From positions 5,401 through 69,400 of the forward strand of contig DLRY01000047.1 in assembly GCA_002500665.1 (NCBI GenBank): a DNA stretch of 64,000 bases. Reading direction: 5' to 3'. Of this stretch, positions 21,501 through 33,500 are shown piece after piece; position 1 is the stretch's first letter, and each line of letters opens with the position of its first letter. The notes under the pieces were generated by a model that worked only from the letters and a program-made list of their open reading frames with translations, ran no database searches and was not told where the DNA came from. Source of the stretch: Opitutia bacterium UBA7876 (GTDB taxonomy: Bacteria; Verrucomicrobiota; Verrucomicrobiia; Opitutales; Seribacteraceae). The position numbers were made by a program, and so were the translations under genes.

Positions 21501-24500
21501 GCCTCCGATCTGCAGGCCGCCGTGGTCAATGGCACGGTCACCGGTTTCAGTTCTCCCGATGGAAACCTTACCTTTACCTTCAACCTGGTCCCTGACGCCA
21601 ACGTCAGTTCGGTCGATTTGAACCTTCCCAAGGGGGCCGGGAGCTTCGGTGGGGACCCCACCCTAGCCGCCTCCATGCAGGTGAAGATGGTCCCTCCCAT
21701 ACAAGCCAAGGACGACCTCGTGAACTGGTGGTGGCTGGACGATGCCCGCGGGACGGCTGTCCTCGACAGTATATACGACCAACCCGGCGAGCTGAAGGGA
21801 ATGACGTCTTGGTCGCCCGATGCCAAGTTCGGCACTTCCCTTGTTTTTCAGCAACCCGGCGACCACGCCGACCTGGGACCACCCTCGACCAACTGGAATA
21901 ATGACAGCTTCAGCCTGTCCTTCTGGTTCAAGCGCGACGAGGAGGGCTTTTCCTGGTCCGGTCACGAGGTTTCCAACGTCATGGTCGCCCTCAACGGCAG
22001 CAATGGATCGACCCTGGAACTCGGCACCAAGGGCTCGGCCATCGAGCTGTACTTGACCACGCTCGGTCGATCGGAGCGTACCATTCTCGGTTCCGGAATC
22101 TCCGACGACGTGTGGCACTATTTGACCCTGACCTATGACGCCAATGCCACCGATGGCGTTGAGTTGGAGGTGTTCATGGATGGGGAGTCGCTTGGCTCGA
22201 CCAACCGTTTCGGGGGAGCCATGCAGGTTCAGCCCGACGACCGCTGGTATTTCGGATTGGCCTCCCCTTCCAACCCGACCGCGGGCCGGTTTATCGGGAA
22301 CCTCGACGACGTCCGTTTCTTCGACCGGGCCCTCAGCCTCGGGGAGCACCGGATCATTTGCAACGACGGCCGGGGCGATCTAGCCTTGACGGTGGACGTG
22401 ACGGTTCCCAGCCAAACCCACCAAAATCCCGTCCACGTCGATCTGAATTTCCGCAAGTACGGGCAAGCGTGGCCCGTCGAGCTCAATGCAACTCGATACA
22501 CCGCCCCGAACACCGATTTTATAACCTCTACCAGCGGGACGGGAACCTTTCATCGTCTCGAGCTCAACGTGACTGCGGATCCTGCCATTTTTCAGATCAA
22601 CCTGCTGGAAGGTCTGGGAAGGGATTCGGAGGGTGCCTTGAGCGCTCCCGTGACGGTTTCCCTCGGCTTTGGCCGGCCCATTACGCGTCTTGACGCCCTG
22701 CAGGCCTGGTGGACCTTCGATGAGGGGACAGGTACGGTGGTGAACGATTACCTTGGTCGATTCTCGGGTAACTTCGAGAGCGATGGAAGCGCCGACGTAA
22801 CCTTCGACACGGGCAAGTTCGGAACCGCCCTGCGTTTTCCGCAGAATGCCTGGGTCGAGACCAACGCCATGAGCTCGGCGCTACGGATCGATGGGAACAA
22901 GCCCCGTACGATCTCCTTTTGGATGTACGTCGAAAATGGTCAAAAGAACCAGGCCGGGGTTTATGGGATCGGCCGTAGGGCCTGCCCCAACGGGACTCAC
23001 CAGCTTTGGGCAATCCGTTCCTTCTGGGATGGCAACTATCGGCGTTTTCGTTCCCAGCACTGGTGTTGGGATCCGGACGTCTACGTCAATGAGGGTGTCC
23101 GGGACAAGTGGACTCACGTGGCTCACATTTACACCGGAACCAACGTCCAGGTCTGCGTGAACGGAACCATGCGCAGAGACTGGGTCAGGGAGGGCATCGA
23201 TACGGGCGTAACCTTCCCCCTGCAATTCGGTCGCTTCACCGAGGAGGACAACAACATGAACAGAACCTTCAAGGGCTTGATCGATGATTTTCGGGTCTAC
23301 TCGGTTCCTTTTCAGATTTCCGACGTCCAGCTCCTCTACGGAAACGGTTATGGTGACTTGAGCGTCCTTCCGACCTTCGCTCTTCCCCGCATAGTGGACG
23401 CCGAGCCGGTCGACGGTGAGGTTAGGTTCAACCGTGGTGGCCAGGAAGTAGAGGTCTATGGCTTCGATGCCTCCGATTTCTCCTTCACCAACGGTTCGGT
23501 CGTGGGCGGGCCGACCCGCATAAGCCCGGGCGTCTATACTTTCCAGTTGACCTTGGACAACTTCAATCAGGATGCGGTGCTCTCCTTGCCGCAGGGCGTT
23601 CTGACTGATGATCCCCGCTACGCTCAGCCCAACGAGGCCGCCCAGACTACGACCCGCAAGATGTTCCGTGCCGTTACCCGTGGCGATGAGCTTTTGGCCT
23701 GGTGGCCCTTTGATACGGACTCTTTGGGTGGAACCACCGTGACCAGCCAGACGCCCGGGGCCGATTCCGCCACCCTTTTCGACGCGGAGGTCTCGCCTTA
23801 CGGCCGGTTCGGAAAGGGGGTGCGATTCGACGTAGAGCAGACCGGCGCACGCATGAGGCACGATGGAAACGGGGTGGACGTGGCATCCAACAGCTGGTCC
23901 ATGGCGGCTTGGTTCAAAAACTTGATCCCACCTGTATCCAGCGGCAGAAGCACGCTTTTCCGAGGACAGGACAAACAAAGCAACCAGGACTGGGACCGCT
24001 ATGTTTTGATTCGTGGCAGCAACCGTTTTCTTCATTCCTATGATGGGGCGGATGGAAACTGGAACAACCGCTACCGTTCTTCCGACTACGAGATGGATCC
24101 GGTGGCCCTGCAGGGCTGGCACCATATCGTTGCGGTATCGCTCGGTAACCGAACCCGTTTCTACCTCGATGGCGTTTACGTCGGCGATGCGGACCGCCAG
24201 GAACAAAGCGACGTCTACTACATTGGCAATTCCAGCGACAACGAGCTGTTCGCGGAGCACCTGGACGATGTTCGGATTTATGGTGTAAGCCTCAATGACG
24301 TTGAGATCAAGGCCGTTTACGGCGGAGGCTTCGGAGACCAGTTTACCTCGGTAAGGATGGAGGACAACTCGACCTCCGACTCCGTCCCGAGAGCTTTCCA
24401 GGTAACCTTCGGCAGGAATGACGCAAATCAGTCGGTCACGGGGGTTCTGCCCTCGGACTGGAACCTGTCCTCGGGAACGATTGCGGCACTTTCTCCCAAT

Positions 24501-27500
24501 GGAACCGGTAACTACCGGATGACCGTCAACCCCGATGCGTCCTCCCGTTTTGCTTTTCTCGACCTTGCCCCGGGGAGCCTGCAGGATGACTCCGGCAGGG
24601 ACGTCGAGGGCTTCAGGTACGATTTCGCGTCGCACGAGCGGGTTTACCGGGACTCCGATCTTCTGAGCCGCTGGAGCTTCGAGGAAAGCAACGGCACCAA
24701 GATACGGGATTTGGCCAAGGGCCGTAACGACGGTTTTCTCACGGGCAATGCCCAACTTGGGCCCGGAAGGTTCGGGCAGGGACTGGTTCTCGATGGCACA
24801 GGGGATTATCTCAAAATCCCGAACATCAGAGGCTTCTTCGCGGAAGGCAACCTCACCATCTCCGCCTGGGTGCGGCTGGACGGCCTGGGATTCAGCAGCA
24901 ACACCGACGACTCGGCCGTTTTCTCGACCGACGGCAACGGGCAGGACACCGCGCTGCTATGGTACAACGTCAATGCCGCGGGTACCTCCAACCGTACCTA
25001 TACCTTCAACCTCGGTTCCACGGGAACCGCTCTGAACCGCCTGGATGGTCCGGACGGCGTGGCCAGGCAGGCCAAGTGGCAGCACCTGGTTGCCGTGATG
25101 AAGGGAGTGGAGCGTTTTCTCTACGTCGATGGAGAACTGGTTGCTCAGATGCCTCTCTCCGGACTTGGCTCGCTCCACATGGAGGGCAATGACGCGAGGA
25201 TCGGCAGTTGGAGCTCGTCGGGCGACTATGACTTTGCGGGTGTGATCGACGAGGTCAGGTTCTACCGTGAATCCTTTACTCAGGCGGACGTCTCCGTCCT
25301 TTACGGCCAAGGCTTCGGTGACTTGGGCGTCATCCCCATCCTCTCGGTCGAGTCGATGAACTCGGCGGCGTCCATGCAGGGCAGGCTGGACTTCTACCGC
25401 TTCGGGGTGCCCGTGGGGGTTACCGGACTGACCCTTGCGGATCTCAACGTGTCGGGTGGCAGCGCATCCAACCTTACGCCCGACGGCTTGGGCTTCGTCT
25501 TCGACCTTGCCGCCCTAACCCATCCTTCCCGCGTAACCGTCCAGGTCGACCAAGGGGCTGCCCAGTCGGGTTCCATTCCCACTTCGGAGATCAGTTATTC
25601 CTTCTTCCAGCATCCGCCCCTGACTGCCTCGTCGAGCCTTTCGGCCTGGTATCTCTTCGAGGAGAGGGACGGGGCCGAGATAGCGGATTTTTCCGGGAAC
25701 GACAACCCCTTCACCATCAGCCCGGCCGATGGGGGAAGCCTCATTGCCGGCAAGTTCGGTCGGTCTCTCTCCATCGGGGCGGGCGAGTCGGCCAGCGCAG
25801 ATGGGGGCCGGTTGGCTCTCACCAGCTCGCTGTCCTTGTCCGTCTGGACGAAGATTCGAGAGGATGACTTCGGGCTGATCGTGGGCAACGGGCAGTTCCG
25901 GCTCGAGTACCACGACGACAACACGATCCGGGCCTTCGTCCGTATCGGCAACAACTGGAATGAAGTCCGCTCCCGCTCCATCCTCGGCCGATGGGCCCAT
26001 TATGCGGCGACCTATGATGGTTCCGAGCTTGCACTCTACGTCGATGGGCGGAAGGTTGCCTATCTCCCCGCCTCGGGAACGCTTTTTGCCAGCAACGACG
26101 CCCTCCAGTTGGGCGTTGGAACCCAGATGGAGGTGGATGACTTGAGGGTTTATTCCACGGCTTTGTCCGATGCGGAAATTCTTCGCCTTCATGGCTCTGG
26201 TTCCGGAGACCTCGGGTTGCGTCCGTTGGTCGTCGGTTCAACCCCCTTCGTCAGTGATCCTTCGCCCAGCCTAACGGCCACTTTCATGGAGGGCAACCAG
26301 ACCACTTACGTAGGTGGCCTGCTTTCGGGTGAACTCAACGCCAGTGGAGCCAGCGTGCAGTCCTTTGCCGACAATGCCTCGGTTGACTATACCTTCCAGC
26401 TGAGCCCCTCTACTCACCCGTCCGTGGTACGCGTCGAAGTTCCCTTTGATGCGGTGGCCAAGGAGGGCAACCGGAGCCAAGGAGGGGCCTACGAATTTCA
26501 CCATCGGATCGTGACCTCCGTGGAGGACGACCTCCTTGCCTGGTACACGATGGATGATTTCAGCGGAACCAAGGTGCTGGATGCCTCCGGCCGGGAGAGG
26601 CACGCCAAGTACGTCGGCCTCGACGCCACTACCGTGGGCGGGGGAAGCGTGACCTCCTCCAACTCTCATGGGACCTACACTGCCGCCAAGGCCTTCGATA
26701 ACGTCGATAACGCCGCCGCCGGGCGCTGGCTGGCCCGCCAGAACCAATTGCCCAACGTTTTCGTCCGCTATGATTTCGGAACCCCTACTGCCATCGCGAG
26801 CTACCGGATCGTTCCTCAGCAATGGCAAACCGCCAACCGCTCCCCCAAGGCCTGGACGCTGCAGGGCTCGAACGATGACGCATCCTGGACGGTCCTCGAC
26901 AGCGTAACCGATCAAACGGGCTGGGTTCAGTGGGAGGGAAGAACCTTCGATGTCTCGGTTCCGCAGAGTTTCCGCTACTACAAGGTCGTGTTCTCCGAGG
27001 CGACGGGAACCAACAATTGGCTGGGCATTGCGGAAATCGACCTATACTCCAGTTATGCCGTCACCGCTGGAAAACTCGGCACTTCGGTCGACTTTGACGG
27101 AGACTATATCCAGCTTCCCTTCCGCATGGACCAGAGCGGTAGCGGGAACGGGATGACGTTCTCGGCCTGGATCAATCCGGACCAGGTCAACGACAAGACC
27201 ATTTTCTCTACCGACGACGGAGGTTGGGACTGGACCATGGAACTCCGTCTCGGTTCTCTCTCGACTTGGGAAGGGAACAACCAGGTTAATTCGCTTTTCC
27301 AGGTTTTCCCGGACAACTGGTATCACGTGGTGGCCGTCTTCAATCCGGTGCAGGCCCGTACGACCCTCTACCTCAACGGGGAATCCACCACCCTCGACTC
27401 GCTCGGACTGGATGCCAGCTCGGAGCTGATCCGGGTAGCCCAAGGATACTGGGGACGCACCTTCGATGGCCGAATCGACGACGTCCGCATCTGGGGGCGC

Positions 27501-30500
27501 CCCCTTTCCATCAGTGAGGTCGCCGGGCTCTGGGGTAACGGGATGGGAGATTTGGGGCCACAGGCCCGGTTCGACTTCCAGAGCCCCGCCTTCGGCCAAA
27601 CCGTGGAAGGTACCCTCTCCTTCAATCAGTCCATATCCGACTTCAATGCCTCGCAGGATCTCGTCTTGTCTGGAATGACCCTGCAAAGCTCGACCCCCGT
27701 GCCGGGGTCGGACAACTCGAGGTATCACCTCGTGTTCACTCCCACTTCCTACGTTCCGGGTTCCCTTTCCATGACCCTCTCCTCAAGCGCCGTCACCGAT
27801 CCGTTCGGAATGGTCAATTCCCAAGTATCCTCGACCATCGACTTCAGGCCTCACAGGGTTCGGGAGGGTGATCTCTCCATGTGGTGGAAACTGGATGAGG
27901 GCGCCGGGACCGATGCGCTCGATTCCGCCGGCGCAGACTCAAACGGTTCCGGATCCCCCAGTTGGTCGGCTTCCTCCAAATTCGGCCCGGCGGCCATATC
28001 CTTCGACGGAACGGACGGAAAGGCGGTTCTGCTTGGGGCGGGCCTTCCCGCCGACGGTCAATCAGTATCCCTTTCCTTCTGGGTTTATCCCGAAAGTTCG
28101 GACTTTCATGTCTTCAGCTTGGACGGATCGACCCCTTCCCTGTCGGTATCCCTGCGCAACCAGCGTCCCCTCTTTTCCCTGGAGGGCCTCGACCAGCAAA
28201 CTCTTCCTGGAACACCAAGAGAGGAGTTTTGGGCCAAAGGCTTTCTACCCCTAAACGAGTGGAGCCACCTGTGCCTCGTGTACGACTTGTTCCGCCGGAG
28301 CGTCCGTTTTTACCTCAACGGCTCCCCCGACAGCGAGTCCTCCTTCGCCGGAGGTCAGCTTTTCCCTCTTGCCAAGGCCCTCAGGCTGGGCCCTCAGGAT
28401 GGAGCGCAGGCCGCCGCAACCATCGGGCGGATTGATGAATTCAGGATTTACGGGGTCGCTCTTTCCGATTCCGAGGTGAGCCGCCTGCATGGCGGCGGCC
28501 AAGGTGATTTCTACCAGCGGTCCATTGAGATGACGCACTCGGACGGGTTCGAGTTGCCGAGGAAGGTCCGGGTCCGCTTCCTCGAGGATGGTTTCCCCGT
28601 ATCGATCGACGGCTTTGATCCGTCAGACTACTCGGTGACCAGCGCCAGCGGTTCGACCCCGATCATGGTTTCCCAGGGAGTCTACGAGGTTGAACTGACG
28701 CCTTCCAATGCCGCTTCTTCGGCGACCATGAACCTGACCGTCAACGGTGCCGCCATCCAGACTGTTTTCGGCGAGGCCTTCGCCTCGACCCAAGCGTCCG
28801 TTCCCTATGACGTTCAATTGCCTTCGGTCACGTCCGCGGCCGTCTCGAACTGGGCAAAGGGAGTCTTCGGGTCGTTCCAAGTCTCGACCGACTATGCGTC
28901 AAGCGTGAGCGTCGGGGGCTTGCCTGCAGGAATCGACTTTAATGCCTCGACCGGCCTTCTTTCCGGTATCCCGCAGTCTCCGGGGTCGACCGCCGTCTCC
29001 ATTACGGCATCCAATCCGATGGGAAGCAATCCTCAGAATCATCAACTGACGGTCTACGATCCCACGGCCTTCGCCGCCCGCATGGTGATCAACCCCGTAG
29101 GGGCCGTGGCCGGAGAACGCCCCCGCAACCTTCCCGGCCTGCTCGTTCAACTGGATGCGTCTTCCCTGTCCGACGCCAATGGCTCGGTTCTTTCCTCCTG
29201 GCCGGATTCCTCCGGAAGCGGTCACTCCCTGGACGAGGTCCGTGGGCTTCCCAGAGCTACTCTCAGTCCCTCCTTGGGCGGAGCCAAGGTTGTTTCCTTC
29301 GATGGATTCTCGCAACTCTACTCGACCTACGACTTCAGTTCGACCCTAACCGAGTACACCATTCTCGTCCTGGCCCGCCATTCCGGCGACTCCAATGAAA
29401 CCATCGTCGGTTCGGTCGGTTCGGACTGGGTCTTCGGCTGGGGGGGCGGGAGTTCCGCTTATTGGAAGATGGGTGCCACGCTGGGCCAATCCGTTCCCGC
29501 CGACCGTTCCTGGCATCTCATGGCGGGTACCTTCGACGCTGCTGGAAACACCGTCCTTTGGCGTGATGGAGTCAAGGTGATCGACCAAGCCGTTGCCACC
29601 GGCGCCGACTCGGTTCCTCGTCGACTTTCCCTAGGCGGATCGGGAACCAACCTTAATTTTTCAAACTCGGAGGTCGCCGAGGTTCTCCTTTTCGACCGCC
29701 TCCTCAACGATTCCGAGTTTTCCGCGATGCAACAGTACCTGCGCGTCAAATGGCAGGGAGGATCCCTGGCCGATTTTCCCTTGCTTGTGCGGATGGGTTC
29801 TGCTTTCCATCCCGATTTCTCCCATGCTTCGTTCGCCGATCCGGTCAACGGCGCGGACTTGCGTTTCTTCGACGGGCAAAACCGCGAACTGATCCATGAG
29901 GTCGATGAATGGAATGCCTCCGGGGCGACGTCCGTCTGGGTACAGGTGAAGGACTTGCATCCCGATTCGGCGATCGTCGCCTACTGGGGCAATTCCAACG
30001 ACGTCACTCCACCGGCCTACCGGTCGGATGGATCCCTCTGGTCCGGTTTCGAGGGCGTCTGGCATCTCGATGATGCCCTCGACTCTTCCGGCAATTCGAG
30101 GACGGGGACGGTCAATGGAGGCGCCGTCCCGGGCTCATCCGGCGTCGTGGGACAAGGAATCTCTCTCGATGGTACGGATGACTCCCTCTCCTTTACCGGT
30201 TATCCTGGGATTACCGGTTCGGGGGCCCGCTCCTTCTCCCTCTGGCTCAAGTCCAACCAGTCCAGCAGCGGGGTCGTCGGTTGGGGTGCGGCCGGAAACC
30301 TCTGGAACCTGGCCTGGGATGCCCAGGGTCCTTACCTCATTACCGATAACGCCGGAGGAAGGCGACAAGGCTCCTCCCCGGGAACGGGCAACGACCAATG
30401 GCGTCACTTGAGCGTTTCCTATCCAGGGTCCGGCAGCGACTTGAACCAGACGAGGATCTACCTGGACGGTCGTCTCGTCGATTCACCAGTCTCATCGGTT

Positions 30501-33500
30501 TCCGGTGTCGTCAATACTCAGGCCGGGGCCGGGCTTGCCCTCGGTTCCCTGCACGATGGTTCGTCCCGCATGAATGGAACCGTGGACGAGGCCAGGTTGT
30601 CCTCCGTAGCCCGTGGTCACGCTTGGGCAAGGCATTCCTATGAAAACCAGAAGCCCGGTTCGACCTTCCTGCAGCTGGACCTCCAGTACGTATCCGCCCC
30701 GGTCCTTCCGGCCGACCTGAACCTGACCGTCGTGATCGGTCAGGCCATGAGCTACCAGCTCAGGAGCGAGCCGCCGGCGACCCTTTACGCCATCACGTCC
30801 GGTTCCCTGCCTCCGAGCCTCAGTTTTAATGCCGCCACGGGAGTGATTTCGGGAACGGCTTCCGGTTCTCCCGGTTCATTCAATCTCTCCATAACCGCAT
30901 CCAATTCCAAGGGTAGCGGTTCCACCGTTCTCTCCATAGATTCCAAGTCCGCGGTGGAGGCGCCTACCATTGGCATCGGTTCCGTAACGGGAGTAGCCGG
31001 AAGGACCGTAGATCTGCAGGGCGACTTGTCCGACTCGGGCGGAGTGTCCAATGCCGTGACCGTATACTTCGGGGATACGGATGGAATTGAGAACCCCGTC
31101 GACTGGAACCATAGCTTGGCTCTGGGTAATTTCGACCAAGGCCCTGTGGTTGCTTCCTTGAGTGGCCTGGATAGTGGAGAGACCTACTTTTACCGTTTCT
31201 CATCCACCAACCCGGCGGGGACGGACTGGTCCGGGCCAGGCAGTTTTACCACCCTCTCCTTCGACCAGGGCACCCTTCGTTTCGATACGGGTGAGAACGA
31301 ACTGGATACGACGGCCGGCCTGTACTGGAACAAGGGGGCGGGCGAGTTCAAGGTGATGGATGCAAACTTCAGCACGGTCAACTACTTGGCTCCGGACGGC
31401 ACTTCCTGGATGATCACCAAGGCCAATTTTCACTTCCCATCCGACTTTTACCTCGGACCGAACCTTACCGGAGTATTGTTGGAGGGCGTAAATGCGCTTT
31501 CCATATCCAGCGACGGCAACGTGACCCTTGCCAAAAGTCTTTACGGTTCCCCTGCTCCGGGTGCGCCTCACGTGTCCAACGGCACCCTCCTCGATGGGTA
31601 TGACGCCTACTACGGGGACGATTCCGGGAAGGGTCACCGCCTGGGCCGAGGCGCCTTGGGTGGCTTTGGCGGCGGGCAAGGGCCGGGCAAGGGCAGAAGC
31701 TTGGGCAGCAACAGCGCGGGCGGTCTTTCCGGTGGTGGCGGATCCTACGCGGGCGAAGGGGGCCCGGGAGCTTCCGGGCCAGGCGGCATCAGGTACGGAT
31801 CAGGTGGCCTTGGTATCCTCATGGGAGGGTCTGGGGGCGGCTTGGGCAACTTGGGCGAGGCTGCGGCCGGCGGTGGAGCCATCGAAATCATTTCAGCGGG
31901 CCGATTGTCCATCGAGCCGGGCGTCGTCGTTTCCATGAATGGCGGCGCGGTGATCGTGAACCCCAACCAAGGCGCCTATTATTCCGGGGGTTCCGGTTCG
32001 GGTGGAGCCATCAGGCTGGTCGCCCAGAGCATTTCGAACAAAGGCACCCTGCAGGCACGGGGCGGCGATTCTTCCGGCATGGATGCTCGCGAACCGGGGG
32101 TTCGTTTCCTCTCCAACGCGGGTGGAGCCGGTGGCGGAGGTCGTATAGCCTTCCTCGTGGATGGGCAACTCGATCAAGGTAGCGTAAATGTGGACGGAGG
32201 CAGGGCCAATGGGGATGGCATGGCTGGAATGATGGGGAGTGTCTTCATAGGTCCCAAGTCCCCTTCCTCTCCGGTCGACTTGAACCTTACTGACGGAACC
32301 TTGGTTTTTGATACCGCGGGGGCTTGGACGCATACCTCCGGAGCCCGAGGGAAGGGCACGGTCTCGCGTTCCGTCTTTTCCGAGAGTGGATCCAGTTTCG
32401 GGTATGGGGTTTGTACCTTTTCGTTCGGGCATTTGGATTTGGGGCCCGGAGTCTCGGTCGTGGTTCGAGGTTCCAATTCAATGGTTCTGCAAGTCGATGG
32501 GAACGCGACTCTATCCACCAAGGTTGCGGCCGACGGTCAAAGCGGACTGCAGGGAATCTATTCGGGAATTCCCGGAGCGGGCGGCTGGCCCTCCGGGCGC
32601 GGCCTGAGGGACACCGAGAACAACGGCAACCTCCATCCGGCTCTTGACGGTCAGGGGCCGGGAGGCGGACGCGGATACGAGACCGGCAAGTCCAATGGCG
32701 GCGGCAGTCATGCCGGGGTTGGCTCGGGTGGGATGAACCTGGGGGTTCCCGGCGTGACTTATGGTGATGCAAAAATCACTCACTTGATCGGCGGGTCCGG
32801 CGGTGGCCATGCTGCAACCGGGACGGGGAATTCGGGAGGTGGAGGCGGGGCCATATCCTTCCTTGTCGCCGGCGACTTCAGGCTCGAGGGCAACGGTAGT
32901 ATCTCCGCTTCCGGAGGAAAGGGTCAGCTTGATTCGGATTCATCAGGAGCGGGTGGCTCGGGTGGAGCGATCAGGATCCAGGCGGCCAATATATACAACT
33001 CCGGCCGAATCCTTGCCCAGGGAGGAGATTCCTTTGGTCTGGGAGGAGTCGGTGGCGGTGGCAGGATCGCCCTCGTTACGGCCGGAGCCCTCGTCGAGGG
33101 AGACCTCAATGCCTCCTCAGGCAGGTCCCTTTACGCAGCAGCCTCGGTCCATCGTTCCGCCGACTTGGTGGGGCACTGGAAGTTCGACGAGAACGCTTCC
33201 GTATCGGTGGCGACGGACTCGAGCGGCAACAACCTGCACGCCACCATCGTCGGATCTCCGCAGAGGCTCCCCGGCGTCCGGGATGGGGCCTTCTATTTCG
33301 ACGGTAACGACGACCGCGCCTTCGTTCCCTATGATTCCAAGCTGGCTCTTAATGCCTATACCGTTTCCCTCTGGGTCTACCCGGAGCGTAACAACGAGGG
33401 CTGGACCGGAATTTTCGGTCGCGGTAACGCCGGAGCCGGGAACACGAGGAATTACGCCGTCTTTCTCGGAAACTCGAGTCACGTTGATTCGCCTTTCATT

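Larger units (their letters stand above)
18588..28818 (+). repeat. Array of nine LamG plus Ig-like units, period about 320 residues
   Basis: Unit starts, at the residue aligned with R of RESDLL: 18588, 19530, 21705, 22683, 23676, 24648, 25626, 26520 and 27861. The array ends near 28818. Each unit is a LamG (W..FDE near its start, KFG..L.FDG, ending YG.G.GDLG) followed by an Ig-like domain with 'PV.V.GFD..DL...G' resembling the bacterial Big_12/Bap type. Seven units measure 894-993 bases. The two exceptions, 2,175 and 1,341 bases, carry extra domains inside the LamG. Confidence 0.85.
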
